In this document: positions 1 through 7,557 of the stretch, piece after piece
Layout of the letters: each line of letters begins with the position of its first letter
Position numbering within the stretch: position 1 is the stretch's first letter
Assembly: GCF_008373755.1 (NCBI RefSeq)
Contig: NZ_VUJV01000003.1
Span: 992,001 to 1,056,000, forward strand
Reading direction: 5' to 3'
Length of the DNA: 64,000 nt
Source: Nocardioides humilatus
GTDB taxonomy: Bacteria > Actinomycetota > Actinomycetes > Propionibacteriales > Nocardioidaceae
Notes under the pieces: model-generated
Seen by the model: only the letters and a program-made list of their open reading frames with translations
Databases searched by the model: none
What the model was told of the DNA's origin: nothing
Translations under genes and position numbers: made by a program

Positions 1-244
1 AGGCGAACTGGCTCTCGTAGGTGAAGGCGGTGCCGGGGACGAGCAGCACCGGCTCCTTGTCGGAGTCGAAGTCGCCGCGACAGGTGACGGCGGCGCGGAG
101 GTCGGCCGCCGATGCCCGCAGCGCAGGCCCCGGCCGGTCGACCGGCGCGTAGCCGGGGTCGGACGTCGCCTGGGCCTGGTCGAACCCCGAGAGAGTGGCC
201 AGCGCGACCGCAGCGGTCGCCAGGACCCGGGCGGCCCACCTCAC
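1..244 (-). CDS. Secreted lipase/esterase, N-terminal part only (runs off the left edge)
   Basis: Only the first 81 codons are in the window. The start is GTG, overlapping the TGA of the upstream SDR gene in a GTGA junction, so the two are probably translationally coupled. The N-terminus has an Arg-containing start, a hydrophobic Ala/Leu/Val stretch to about residue 19 and AQA near residue 26, which reads as a Sec signal peptide. After it come a Cys and the strand EPVLLVPGT near residues 68-76, the usual beginning of the alpha/beta-hydrolase core in secreted actinobacterial lipases (the loop after the PG supplies the oxyanion hole). The catalytic triad lies outside the window. Last gene of the chain patatin, monooxygenase, SDR, lipase. 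The lipase call is family resemblance from a short fragment. Confidence 0.6.
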   Translation of the reverse strand, partial: MRWAARVLATAAVALATLSGFDQAQATSDPGYAPVDRPGPALRASAADLRAAVTCRGDFDSDKEPVLLVPGTAFTYESQFA

Positions 245-1083
245 TGTTGGGATTCGATCCGGTCGATGTAGGCCTTGCGCACCGAGTCGTCGACGCGGGT
301 GATGGCAGCGTCGTCGTGGACGGCGTGCCGGAAGACCCGCATGACGCCCTCGGGCACCATCGGTGCACCGTTGGCGGCGAAGCCGACATAGGAAGGTACG
401 GCGATCTCGGCCTTGCGGTTGCGGACCGACTTCACGACCGCGGCCGCGATGTCCTCAGGCTCGACCGCCGGCAGCAGGCCGTAGTCGATCCCGGACGAGA
501 GCTCGGTCTTCACCGCGCTCGGGAGCACAGCGGTGATCGACACGCCCGTGCCCTCGAACTCGAGACGGGTCGCGGCGGTGAGGCCGACGACGGCGTACTT
601 GCTGGCGTTGTAGACGGCGAGGCCCTTGATGGGGAACTTGCCCGCCAGCGACGCCACGTTGACGACGTGGCCCTGCTGGCGGCGCACCATGCCGGGCAGC
701 GCGAGCCGCATGCCGTGGATGACGCCGTAGACGTTGACGTCCATGGTCAGCCGGTCGATGCGGTCCTCCTGGTCGAGGAACGCCGAGTTGGGCATGACGC
801 CGGCGTTGTTGACGAGCACGTCGAGCGGCTGGCCGTGCTGGAGCTCGGCTGCCTCGAGGAACGCGCCGAAGGACCCCTTGTCGGTGACGTCGAGGCGGTG
901 GCCGCTGGCGTTGACGCCGAGCTCGGCGGCTGCCTCCTTCACCATCGCCTCGTCGAGATCACCGAGCGCGACGTGGGCACCGGCCGCGATGAACTCCTTC
1001 GCGGTGGCGAGCCCGATGCCGCGGGCGGCACCGGTGATGGCGACCAGGGCGCCGTCGAGATCGATCTTCGGGTAGCGGCTCAT
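241..1083 (-). CDS. Short-chain dehydrogenase/reductase, classical type
   Basis: 280 aa. Rossmann motif TGAARGIG at residues 17-24, Asp42 at the end of strand 2 (predicts NAD(H) preference), NNAG at 92-95, active-site Ser145 and YNASK at 158-162. All catalytic residues are present, so an active alcohol/ketone oxidoreductase is expected; the substrate is unknown. The ATG overlaps the TGA of the monooxygenase gene (ATGA) and its own TGA overlaps the lipase GTG. Monooxygenase plus SDR plus lipase resembles the mymA-type operons of mycobacteria, where SDR, Baeyer-Villiger-type monooxygenase and esterases act in one oxidation route; that link is inference from gene order. Confidence 0.9.
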   Translation of the reverse strand: MSRYPKIDLDGALVAITGAARGIGLATAKEFIAAGAHVALGDLDEAMVKEAAAELGVNASGHRLDVTDKGSFGAFLEAAELQHGQPLDVLVNNAGVMPNSAFLDQEDRIDRLTMDVNVYGVIHGMRLALPGMVRRQQGHVVNVASLAGKFPIKGLAVYNASKYAVVGLTAATRLEFEGTGVSITAVLPSAVKTELSSGIDYGLLPAVEPEDIAAAVVKSVRNRKAEIAVPSYVGFAANGAPMVPEGVMRVFRHAVHDDAAITRVDDSVRKAYIDRIESQQ

Positions 1084-2576
1084 GCGGTGACCTCGGTTTC
1101 GACAGGCTCAACCACCGAGGGCTGGGCGATTTCAAAGTCGGCGGGACGGAACGGGCTGATGCGGCGAGCGAACTCGCTGGTCGACCAGGGCCACGAGAAG
1201 CTGTTGCGGCCGTTGGCGTCGATGAAGTAGCTGTGGCAGGTGGCCCCGCTGTAGGCGGTGCCGACGAGCGCGGCCTGCACGTCATCGACGTAGGCCGACT
1301 GTGCGTCCGGACGCACGTCGATCGAGGACCAGCCCTTCGTCCGCGTGGTCGTGATCGCGTCGACGATCATGGCGACCTGAGCCTCCGCGACCGCGAACGC
1401 CGATCCGTGGCCCGTGCCGAGGCTCGGGCCCAGCACGATGAACGCGTTGGGGAAGCCGGCCACGACCGTGCCCTGGTAGGCCTCGGGCGATCCGGCCCAG
1501 TGCTCGGCCATCGTGCGGCCGTCGGCACCGCGCACGAACTCGGCGACCGGCAGGTCGAGGATGTGGAAGCCGGTGCCCAGGATGATCGCGTCGACCTCGG
1601 CCCGGGTGCCGTCGCTGCCGACGACCGTCGATCCCTCGACCCGGTCCACGCCCGTGGCGTGCACCTCGACGTTGGCCTTCGTCAGTGACTGCAGGTAGTT
1701 GTTGGAGAAGAGGATGCGCTTGCAGCCGAGCAGGTAGTCGGGCGTCAGCTTGGCGCGCAGCTCCTTGTCGCGGACGGCGGCGCGGAGGTAGGCCTGACCG
1801 ACCTTCTGCAGGCCGTGCATCAGCGGCTTGGGGTGGTGGAAGGCGACACCGACTGCCTCCATGGCGGCGTACTCCACGCGGCCGAGCGTCCTCTCGAAAA
1901 GGGGGATGTTGCGCTTGACCCACTTCTCCGCGTCGGGGACGTGGTGGTCGACCTTCGGCAGCACCCAGTGGGCGGTGCGCTGGAAGAGGTGAAGCTGCTC
2001 GACCTGCTGCTGGATCTGCGGCACGAACTGCACCGCCGAGGCACCCGTGCCGACGACGGCGACGCGCTTGCCGTCGAGGTCGAAGTCGTGGTTCCACCGG
2101 GCGGAGTGCCAGACCTCACCCGGGAAGTCGGCCAGGCCGGGGACGTCGGGGATCTTGGGCTCGTTCCACGGGCCGGCGGCCGCGACGAGGAAGCGTGCGG
2201 TCATCGCGCCGTCGCTGGTCTCGAGCTGCCACTGCTGGGTCGACTCGTCCCACGCCGCGCCCTGGACCTCGACGCCGAAGCGGGTGATGCCCTCGAGGCC
2301 GTGGTCGCGGGCGACGCCGTCGATGTAGGCGAGGATCTCCGGCTGGTTGCCGTAGACCCGCGACCAGTCGCTGTTGGGGGCGAACGAGAACGAGTAGAGG
2401 TTGGACGGCACGTCGCAGGCGCAGCCCGGGTAGGTGTTGGCGCGCCAGGTGCCGCCGTAGGTCTCGGCCTTCTCGAGGATGACGACGTCGTTGACCCCGG
2501 ACTCGCGCAGCTTGATGGCCGCGGCGATGCCGGAGATCCCGGCGCCGATGACAATCACTTCGTGGCGGGTGCTCAT
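1080..2576 (-). CDS. Flavin-containing (Baeyer-Villiger/MymA-type) monooxygenase
   Basis: 498 aa from ATG at 2576; the reading frame stays open upstream, but that part is antisense to the patatin gene. FAD-binding GAGISG at residues 11-16; the monooxygenase signature appears as FPGEVWHSARW (canonical FxGxxxHxxxW/P form); the NADPH-binding second Rossmann motif is GTGASAVQ. The middle contains the KVDHHVPDAEKW and CKRILFSNNY blocks usual in this family. Predicted reaction: NADPH- and O2-dependent oxygenation of a ketone or aldehyde to an ester. The gene starts within the stop of the patatin gene (ATGA) and ends within the start of the SDR gene (ATGA). Its last dozen codons (about residues 486-494) are encoded by an interspersed repeat, see 1092-1119, so the C-terminal tail is probably not ancestral. 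Confidence 0.9.
   Translation of the reverse strand: MSTRHEVIVIGAGISGIAAAIKLRESGVNDVVILEKAETYGGTWRANTYPGCACDVPSNLYSFSFAPNSDWSRVYGNQPEILAYIDGVARDHGLEGITRFGVEVQGAAWDESTQQWQLETSDGAMTARFLVAAAGPWNEPKIPDVPGLADFPGEVWHSARWNHDFDLDGKRVAVVGTGASAVQFVPQIQQQVEQLHLFQRTAHWVLPKVDHHVPDAEKWVKRNIPLFERTLGRVEYAAMEAVGVAFHHPKPLMHGLQKVGQAYLRAAVRDKELRAKLTPDYLLGCKRILFSNNYLQSLTKANVEVHATGVDRVEGSTVVGSDGTRAEVDAIILGTGFHILDLPVAEFVRGADGRTMAEHWAGSPEAYQGTVVAGFPNAFIVLGPSLGTGHGSAFAVAEAQVAMIVDAITTTRTKGWSSIDVRPDAQSAYVDDVQAALVGTAYSGATCHSYFIDANGRNSFSWPWSTSEFARRISPFRPADFEIAQPSVVEPVETEVTA
1092..1119. repeat. Interspersed palindromic repeat inside the monooxygenase 3' end
   Basis: The core reads GGTTTCGACAGGCTCAACC, flanked by CTC and ACCGAG so that CTCGGT (1092-1097) pairs with ACCGAG (1114-1119). 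Read on the minus strand it encodes the peptide VVEPVET. I recall this sequence and peptide from many actinobacterial genomes as a dispersed short repeat, usually intergenic or at gene ends. Here it lies in frame within the last codons of the monooxygenase. Confidence 0.65.
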
Positions 2577-3511
2577 GCGGGTGCTCCTTCGAGTGCGACG
2601 GCGACCCGGCGGCCGACGTGCTGGCGGGCGGCAGCCAAGGTGGCCTCGCGCCGCGAGAGGTCCATGAAGTTGGGGCCCATCACCTCGAGCTCCTCGACCC
2701 CGGGCTCGACCCGGATGACGCTGATGCCCGCGGCGCGCAGGGTGGCGACCTCGGCGTCGAGGCCGGCGGTCATCTGGGACCGCAGGATGCGCTCGATCCG
2801 GCTCAGGCCCTTGGCGGGCGCACCGCCCTCGGTCGTCATCGGTGCGACGACGACGACCTCGTCGACGCCCGCGTCGACGAGCAGGTCGGCCGACACCGAC
2901 GACACCGCACCACCGTCGACGAAGCTGCGACCGGCGATCTCCACGGGCGGGAACCAGCCCGGGATGCCCCACGACGCGGCGACCGCCTCACCGAGACCCG
3001 CCTTCGGGGCGCCGGGCGAGCCGAAGGCCACCCGCTCCCCGGACGCGACGTCGGCGGCGACGACCCAGGTGGCGGGGTGGGTGGTCCAGCCGTCCGGACC
3101 GGCGAGCGCGTCGCCGTACTCCCGGAGCCAGGTGGCGTCACCGCGGCCCTTGGGGAGCAGACCAGCCAGGGCGTTGTACGGCGAGCGCCGCGCGATGCCG
3201 GCCCGCACCAACCCGAGCGCAGGGAGGACGGGGACCGGGATCGGCGGCGTCGCGCCGGGGTGCTCGGCGACGTGGGCGGCCAGGATCGGGTCGGCGCCTG
3301 CCTTCCCGTCGAGCGCATCGAGGAGGTCCTGCGGCGTCCGGCCCGAGCCGAGCGCGGCCACCAGCTCGGAGCCGGCGGAGGTCCCGATCAGCACGTCGGC
3401 AGTGCAGAGGTCCCAGTCGAGCTGCTGCTCGACCTCACGGAGGGCGACCGCGGTCCAGGCGAACCCGAGGGTGCCGCCGCAGCCAATGGCGAGTGCGCGT
3501 CGTTGCGTCAT
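2573..3511 (-). CDS. Patatin-like phospholipase/acyl hydrolase
   Basis: 312 aa, ATG start. The glycine-rich oxyanion loop GCGGTLGFAW lies at residues 10-19, the nucleophile elbow GTSAG follows near residue 45, and DGG (FVDGGAVSS) near 190 completes the Ser-Asp dyad of the patatin family. No signal peptide, so a cytoplasmic lipid acyl hydrolase is expected. First gene of the four-gene minus-strand operon; its TGA overlaps the monooxygenase ATG. The 59-bp region upstream is shared with the divergent TetR gene and holds a dyad and a direct repeat, so TetR control is likely. Confidence 0.88.
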   Translation of the reverse strand: MTQRRALAIGCGGTLGFAWTAVALREVEQQLDWDLCTADVLIGTSAGSELVAALGSGRTPQDLLDALDGKAGADPILAAHVAEHPGATPPIPVPVLPALGLVRAGIARRSPYNALAGLLPKGRGDATWLREYGDALAGPDGWTTHPATWVVAADVASGERVAFGSPGAPKAGLGEAVAASWGIPGWFPPVEIAGRSFVDGGAVSSVSADLLVDAGVDEVVVVAPMTTEGGAPAKGLSRIERILRSQMTAGLDAEVATLRAAGISVIRVEPGVEELEVMGPNFMDLSRREATLAAARQHVGRRVAVALEGAPA

Positions 3512-3518
3512 AACTCGG

Positions 3519-3547
3519 ATACTAACGGTATTCGAATACTGACGGTA
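3519..3547. promoter_or_regulatory. Probable TetR operator between patatin operon and TetR gene
   Basis: Two direct copies of ATACTNACGGTA at 3519-3530 and 3536-3547, 17 bp apart. Between them lies the perfect 12-bp palindrome GTATTCGAATAC (3528-3539). The position, between divergent starts and next to a TetR gene, fits an autoregulatory operator. Which of the two symmetries is bound cannot be told from one site. Confidence 0.55.
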
Positions 3548-3558
3548 GCCCGATTTGG

Positions 3559-3564
3559 TAAGAT
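3559..3564 (+). promoter_or_regulatory. Minus-10 element TAAGAT of a leaderless promoter
   Basis: TAAGAT is followed by 6 nt and then the GTG at 3571, so transcription should start at or next to the start codon. No Shine-Dalgarno sequence is present. No convincing minus-35 hexamer is seen at 17-18 bp spacing. Confidence 0.5.
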
Positions 3565-3570
3565 TTCTCC

Positions 3571-4185
3571 GTGGCCCGGATCACCCGCAAGGAGTCGCAC
3601 GCGCAGACCCGCGAGCGCCTCGTCGAGACCGCCTACCGGCTCTTCATGGCCGACGGCTACAACGCCACGTCCCTCGACAAGGTCGCTGCCGAGGCGGGTT
3701 TCTCGAAGGGCGCCGTCTACTCCAACTTCGCCACCAAGACCGAGCTCGGCCTGGCCGTGCTCGACGTGCTCCACCTGGAGCGCGCCATGTCCCTGGCCGC
3801 CGCCGTGTTGGAGGCAGAGACCGCCGAAGACCGCATCGCAGGCTTCGCGAAGTGGGCCGACGAGAACATCGGCGACGTCGGCTGGGGCGCCCTCGAGGTG
3901 GAGTTCGCCACCAGCAACCGCAACGTGCCGGGGGTCAACAACGAGCTGGCCAGCCGCCGCCGTCTGCTCACCGCAGCGCTCGGTGACCTGCTCGAGCAGC
4001 AGGCCACCGACCTCGGCCTCGTGCTCCCGATGCCGGCCGAGGACGCCGCGACGCAGCTGCTCGCCCTCGGCATCGGACTGGGCCTGCAGCGAGCGTTCGA
4101 TCCCGAGCTGCCGGTGACCGGAATCGTCGACCAGCTGCGTTCGCTCCTCGAACGCTCGACCCCGATCGACCCGAGTGGTCGCTAA
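3571..4185 (+). CDS. TetR/AcrR family transcriptional regulator
   Basis: 204 aa from GTG. An N-terminal TetR helix-turn-helix spans about residues 10-55, with ATSLDKVAAEAGFSKGAVY as helices 2-3, followed by an all-helical ligand domain. Divergent from the patatin-monooxygenase-SDR-lipase operon with a dyad between the two, so it most likely represses that operon and itself. The start is supported by the TAAGAT element 6 nt upstream and by its position relative to the helix-turn-helix. The SRPBCC gene follows within 10 bp and may be co-transcribed. The ligand is unknown. Confidence 0.88.
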   Translation: MARITRKESHAQTRERLVETAYRLFMADGYNATSLDKVAAEAGFSKGAVYSNFATKTELGLAVLDVLHLERAMSLAAAVLEAETAEDRIAGFAKWADENIGDVGWGALEVEFATSNRNVPGVNNELASRRRLLTAALGDLLEQQATDLGLVLPMPAEDAATQLLALGIGLGLQRAFDPELPVTGIVDQLRSLLERSTPIDPSGR

Positions 4186-4195
4186 CGTCATCGCC

Positions 4196-4618
4196 ATGCG
4201 CGCCACTTCCACTGCCGTCGTCTCCGCCACCCCCGACCAGGTCTGGGCGGTGCTCGCCGACCACGAGGGCATGGCCTCCTGGGGCCCGGGCATGAAGGTC
4301 GAGCTGACCACGGAGGGCGCGCCCGACCGCAACGGCATCGGCTGCGTCCGCAAGATCAGCGCGCCCGGTCCGGCGCCCGCGATCGTCGAGGAGATCACCC
4401 GCTTCGAGCCCGGCGCAGCGCTGGGCTACAAGGCCCTCGGCGGCGTTCCGTTCAAGAACTACCGCGGCGAGGTCCTGCTGACCGCCGAGGGCAACGGCAC
4501 CCGCATCGAGTGGACCCTCAGCGCCGACCAGCGCGTCCCCTACGCCGAGAAGGGCGCCCTCAAGGGCATCTCGGCGAGCCTGCTCAAGCTGCTCGTCCGG
4601 GCCGTCAAGAAGGGCTGA
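4196..4618 (+). CDS. SRPBCC (START/Bet v1-like) family protein
   Basis: 140 aa from ATG at 4196. A GTG at 4175 would start inside the TetR gene and add only seven residues; neither has a clear ribosome binding site. The sequence begins with the SRPBCC pattern (strand, then SATPDQVWAVLADHEGMASWGPGM), has a central ITRFEPGAALGYK strand pair and ends with a long helix. Such proteins form a hydrophobic cavity that binds lipids, polyketides or CoA esters. No catalytic residues can be assigned. Follows the TetR gene directly; converges with the next TetR gene, leaving 3 bp between the two stop codons. Confidence 0.8.
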   Translation: MRATSTAVVSATPDQVWAVLADHEGMASWGPGMKVELTTEGAPDRNGIGCVRKISAPGPAPAIVEEITRFEPGAALGYKALGGVPFKNYRGEVLLTAEGNGTRIEWTLSADQRVPYAEKGALKGISASLLKLLVRAVKKG

Positions 4619-4621
4619 CGG

Positions 4622-5206
4622 CTACTCGACCCCGAGGAGCGGGACGAGGTACTTCGTCGCGAACTCCCGGGTCGCGGCATCGTCGTGCATGGGGATCCGT
4701 CCGTCGGGGGCGAGCACGAGGCTGAGGGCGAGGCGCGCCTGGATCTCGGCGACGACATCGGCGTCGACGCCGAGGTAGCGCCCTTCGGCCTGCAGGTCGC
4801 GGACGAAGTGCGCGATGTAGTCGCGCACGAGCACCATCACTCGGTCGGCGAGCTCGCCGGGCCGCACGGCCTCACCGTCGAGCTCGCCATCGCCGCGCAT
4901 CAGCCGCACCAGGAACGGTCGATCCGCGACTGCGTGGGCGAACGTGGTGAAGCCGGCGGCCGACTGCTCCTCGACGGTCTGAGCACGCCCGATGGCGGCG
5001 TCGACCGCTTCGATCACCCGCTGGGCCTCACGGACGAGCACGGCCTCGACGAGCTGGGCCTTGCGAGGGAATCGGCGGTAGACCGTGGCGACGCCCAGAC
5101 CGGCTGCGTCGGCGATCTGGTTCATCGTCGTACGGCGCGCGCCCCCCTCCGCGAGCTCCTCCAACGCGGCGTCGAGGATCCGCTCGATGCTGGTGTCGAT
5201 GCTCAC
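4622..5206 (-). CDS. TetR/AcrR family transcriptional regulator
   Basis: 194 aa from GTG. The ATG two bases upstream is immediately followed by TGA and cannot be the start. Helix-turn-helix at about residues 9-52 (TTMNQIADAAGLGVATVYRRF). Divergent from the aldehyde dehydrogenase-SDR-P450-MpaB operon; an inverted repeat at 5238-5262 lies between the two, so repression of that operon is likely. Upstream of the GTG stand TAGGGT and 6 nt, so the transcript is probably leaderless. Confidence 0.88.
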   Translation of the reverse strand: MSIDTSIERILDAALEELAEGGARRTTMNQIADAAGLGVATVYRRFPRKAQLVEAVLVREAQRVIEAVDAAIGRAQTVEEQSAAGFTTFAHAVADRPFLVRLMRGDGELDGEAVRPGELADRVMVLVRDYIAHFVRDLQAEGRYLGVDADVVAEIQARLALSLVLAPDGRIPMHDDAATREFATKYLVPLLGVE

Positions 5207-5212
5207 ATTCCA

Positions 5213-5218
5213 ACCCTA
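5213..5218 (-). promoter_or_regulatory. Minus-10 element TAGGGT of a leaderless promoter
   Basis: Read on the minus strand, TAGGGT is followed by 6 nt and the GTG of the TetR gene at 5206. No Shine-Dalgarno sequence is visible. Confidence 0.45.
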
Positions 5219-5237
5219 GCGGCCGCTAACGCGCGAT

Positions 5238-5262
5238 GATAGATTCCTAAGCAGTTTCTATC
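5238..5262. promoter_or_regulatory. Probable TetR operator upstream of the ALDH operon
   Basis: Inverted repeat with arms GATAGA (5238-5243) and TCTATC (5257-5262) separated by 13 bp. TAGATT at 5240-5245 could be the minus-10 box of the ALDH operon, so binding here would block it. Confidence 0.45.
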
Positions 5263-5283
5263 ACCTCAGCGTGGAGGTCCCTT

Positions 5284-6663
5284 GTGGTCGAGTCCGCAGA
5301 ACAGCTGGTCACCCGGCTTCGTCGTACGTTCGAGAGTGGCCGCACCCGCGACCTGGACTGGCGTCGTCGCCAGCTGCGCGGGTTGTCCCAGCTGCTCGCC
5401 GACAACGAGGAGCAGATCCTCGCCGCGCTTGCCGAGGACCTCGGCAAGCCGCGCTTCGAGGCGTGGGCCGGCGACATCGCGGCATCGATCGGCGAGGCCG
5501 ACCACCTCCGCAAGCACCTGGGCGGCTGGGCCAAGGACACGTCCGCCCGCCTGCCCCTCCCCTTCCGCCCCGGCCGGGCGAGCGTGCGGCACGAGCCGCG
5601 CGGCGTCGTCCTGGTCGTGGCGCCCTGGAACTACCCCGTCTACCTGCTCGCGACCCCGCTCGCTGCCGCGCTGGCCGCCGGCAACGCGGTGGTCTGCAAG
5701 CCGTCCGAGCTGGCACCGGCGACGTCCGCGCTCATCACGAAGCTCGCCGCCGACTACCTCGACAGCGACGCCATCGCCTTCGTCGAGGGCGGCGTCGAGG
5801 AGACCACCGCGCTCCTCGAGCAGCGCTTCGACCACATCCTCTACACGGGCAACGGCACCGTCGGGCGGGTCGTCGCCCACGCCGCCGCGAAGCACCTCAC
5901 CCCCGTCACCCTCGAGCTTGGCGGCAAGAGCCCGGCGATCGTCGACAAGGACGCCAACCTCAAGCAGGCGGCCAGCCGGATCGCGTTCGCCAAGTGGTCC
6001 AACGCCGGCCAGACCTGCATCGCCGTCGACCACGTGTGGGTCCACCACGACGTCCACGACGAGCTGGTCGAGCGGCTCAGGACCGAGCTCGTCGAGCGGT
6101 ACGGCGCCGATCCGCGCGCCAGCGCCGACTTCGGCCGGATCGTCAACGAGCGGCACACGGCCCGGATCAAGGGGCTCCTCGACGGCGGCGGCTACGACGA
6201 GGTGGCGGTCGGCGGCGACGTCGACATCGAGGGCACGTACGTCGCCCCGACCATCGTCACCGGCGTCAAGCCGGACGCGGCGCTGATGGGCGAGGAGATC
6301 TTCGGGCCCGTCCTCCCCGTGCTCGCGTTCGACGACATCAGCGAGCCGATCGCCGAGATCAACCGCGGCGACCACCCGCTCGCCCTCTACGTCTTCTCCA
6401 AGCACAACGCCGACCGGGTGCTCGACGGCACCACCTCGGGCGGGGCGTGCGTCAACGACACGATGATGCAGGTCTTCCCGCCGAGCCTGCCCTTCGGCGG
6501 CGTGGGCGAAAGCGGTTACGGCGCCTACCACGGCAAGTGGGGCTTCGAGACCTTCAGCCACCGGCGCGCGATCTACCGGCGACCGGGCTTCTTCGTCGAG
6601 CCGGCGCTGGCCAAGGCGCCGTACACCGCGCTCAAAGAGCGCATCGCGCGCCTCGTCTACTGA
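5284..6663 (+). CDS. NAD(P)-dependent aldehyde dehydrogenase, class 3-like length
   Basis: 459 aa from GTG; GGAGG at 5273-5277 gives a good ribosome binding site. Contains VAPWNYP (substrate/cofactor region), the catalytic-base motif VTLELGGKSP (Glu) near residue 218, and the nucleophile block NAGQTCIA (Cys) near residue 245. Length and the C-terminal FGGVGESGYGAYHGKWGFETFSH segment match class 3/fatty aldehyde or coniferyl aldehyde dehydrogenases. Expected reaction: aldehyde to carboxylic acid. First gene of an operon with an SDR, a P450 and an MpaB-type oxygenase, where it would take alcohol-derived aldehydes to acids. Confidence 0.92.
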   Translation: MVESAEQLVTRLRRTFESGRTRDLDWRRRQLRGLSQLLADNEEQILAALAEDLGKPRFEAWAGDIAASIGEADHLRKHLGGWAKDTSARLPLPFRPGRASVRHEPRGVVLVVAPWNYPVYLLATPLAAALAAGNAVVCKPSELAPATSALITKLAADYLDSDAIAFVEGGVEETTALLEQRFDHILYTGNGTVGRVVAHAAAKHLTPVTLELGGKSPAIVDKDANLKQAASRIAFAKWSNAGQTCIAVDHVWVHHDVHDELVERLRTELVERYGADPRASADFGRIVNERHTARIKGLLDGGGYDEVAVGGDVDIEGTYVAPTIVTGVKPDAALMGEEIFGPVLPVLAFDDISEPIAEINRGDHPLALYVFSKHNADRVLDGTTSGGACVNDTMMQVFPPSLPFGGVGESGYGAYHGKWGFETFSHRRAIYRRPGFFVEPALAKAPYTALKERIARLVY

Positions 6664-6681
6664 CCTCTGGAAGGACCGATC

Positions 6682-7557
6682 ATGAACCTTGGTTTCGAGG
6701 CTCGCTCCGCTCGCACCTCAACCAGCGGCGCCCTTGCTGGACGGGTCATCGCCATCACCGGCGCCGGCCGTGGCATCGGCGCGGCGACCGCGACCGCCCT
6801 CACCGCCGAAGGGGCCCGCGTCGCCATCGGTGACATCGACCTCGACATCGCGAAGGCGACCGCCGAGCGCATCGGCGGCGACACGATCGCCCTGCCGCTC
6901 GACGTCACGTCGGTCGACAGCGTCCGCGACTTCATGGACACCGTCGAGTCGACCCTCGGTCCAATCGACGTCTACATCAACAACGCCGGCGTGATGCCGC
7001 TGTCGCCCCTCCTCGACGAGGACGACGCCGTGATCGACCGGATCTTCGCGATCAACACCCGCGCCATGATCCACAGCACCCGCGAGGCGGCGCGGCGGAT
7101 GCTGCCGCGCGGCAAGGGCCACATCGTCAACGTCGCCTCCACGGCGGGCAAGGCCGGGATCGCGGGCAGTGCGACCTACTCGGCGTCGAAGGCGGCGGTG
7201 ATCCAGTACACCGAGGGCGCCTACGCCGAGCTGCACGACAGCGGGCTCGAGTTCACTGTGGTGATGCCCGGCATCACCCGCACCGAGCTGACCGACGGCG
7301 TCGAGGACATGCCGGCCTTCCGCGCGATCACGCCCGAGTCGGTCGCCGACGCGATCACCGCCGCGATCATCAAGCCGCGGTTCGAGGTCTACGTGCCGGG
7401 CTCGGCGCGGCCGCTGATGAACGTCACCCGGCTCCTCCCCTTCTCGGTCGGCCAGTGGATCGGCAAGAAGATGGGCGCCGACCACGTCTTCATGGACGCC
7501 CTGAAGCGGCCCGAGCGGTCCGACTACGAGGCCCGCGCGAAGGGAGCCGAGCAGTGA
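6682..7557 (+). CDS. Short-chain dehydrogenase/reductase with repeat-derived N-terminus
   Basis: 291 aa, ATG preceded by GGAAGGA at 6669-6675. TGAGRGIG at residues 26-33, Asp at the end of strand 2 (GDIDLD, suggesting NAD), NNAG near 101, YSASK near 172. Downstream of the ALDH gene by 18 bp; its TGA overlaps the P450 GTG. It would oxidise an alcohol formed by the P450, or reduce a ketone. Residues about 4-16 are encoded by a dispersed repeat (6691-6728); the normal SDR fold begins only at about residue 17, so the enzyme has gained a foreign N-terminal tail while keeping its start codon and ribosome binding site. Confidence 0.9.
   Translation: MNLGFEARSARTSTSGALAGRVIAITGAGRGIGAATATALTAEGARVAIGDIDLDIAKATAERIGGDTIALPLDVTSVDSVRDFMDTVESTLGPIDVYINNAGVMPLSPLLDEDDAVIDRIFAINTRAMIHSTREAARRMLPRGKGHIVNVASTAGKAGIAGSATYSASKAAVIQYTEGAYAELHDSGLEFTVVMPGITRTELTDGVEDMPAFRAITPESVADAITAAIIKPRFEVYVPGSARPLMNVTRLLPFSVGQWIGKKMGADHVFMDALKRPERSDYEARAKGAEQ
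6691..6728. repeat. Interspersed repeat within the 5' end of the SDR gene
   Basis: Begins GGTTTCGAGGCTCGCT and ends CACCTCAACCAGCGG, so GGTT..GAGG on the left pairs with CCTC..AACC on the right. I recall this type of sequence as a dispersed repeat of actinobacterial genomes, a longer relative of the element at 1092-1119. Here it is translated in frame as part of the SDR. Confidence 0.55.

Noticed and set aside
2577-2972. N-terminal extension of the monooxygenase
   Set aside because: Arg-rich, overlaps the patatin gene; the Rossmann motif starts ten residues after the ATG at 2576, which also gives an ATGA overlap.
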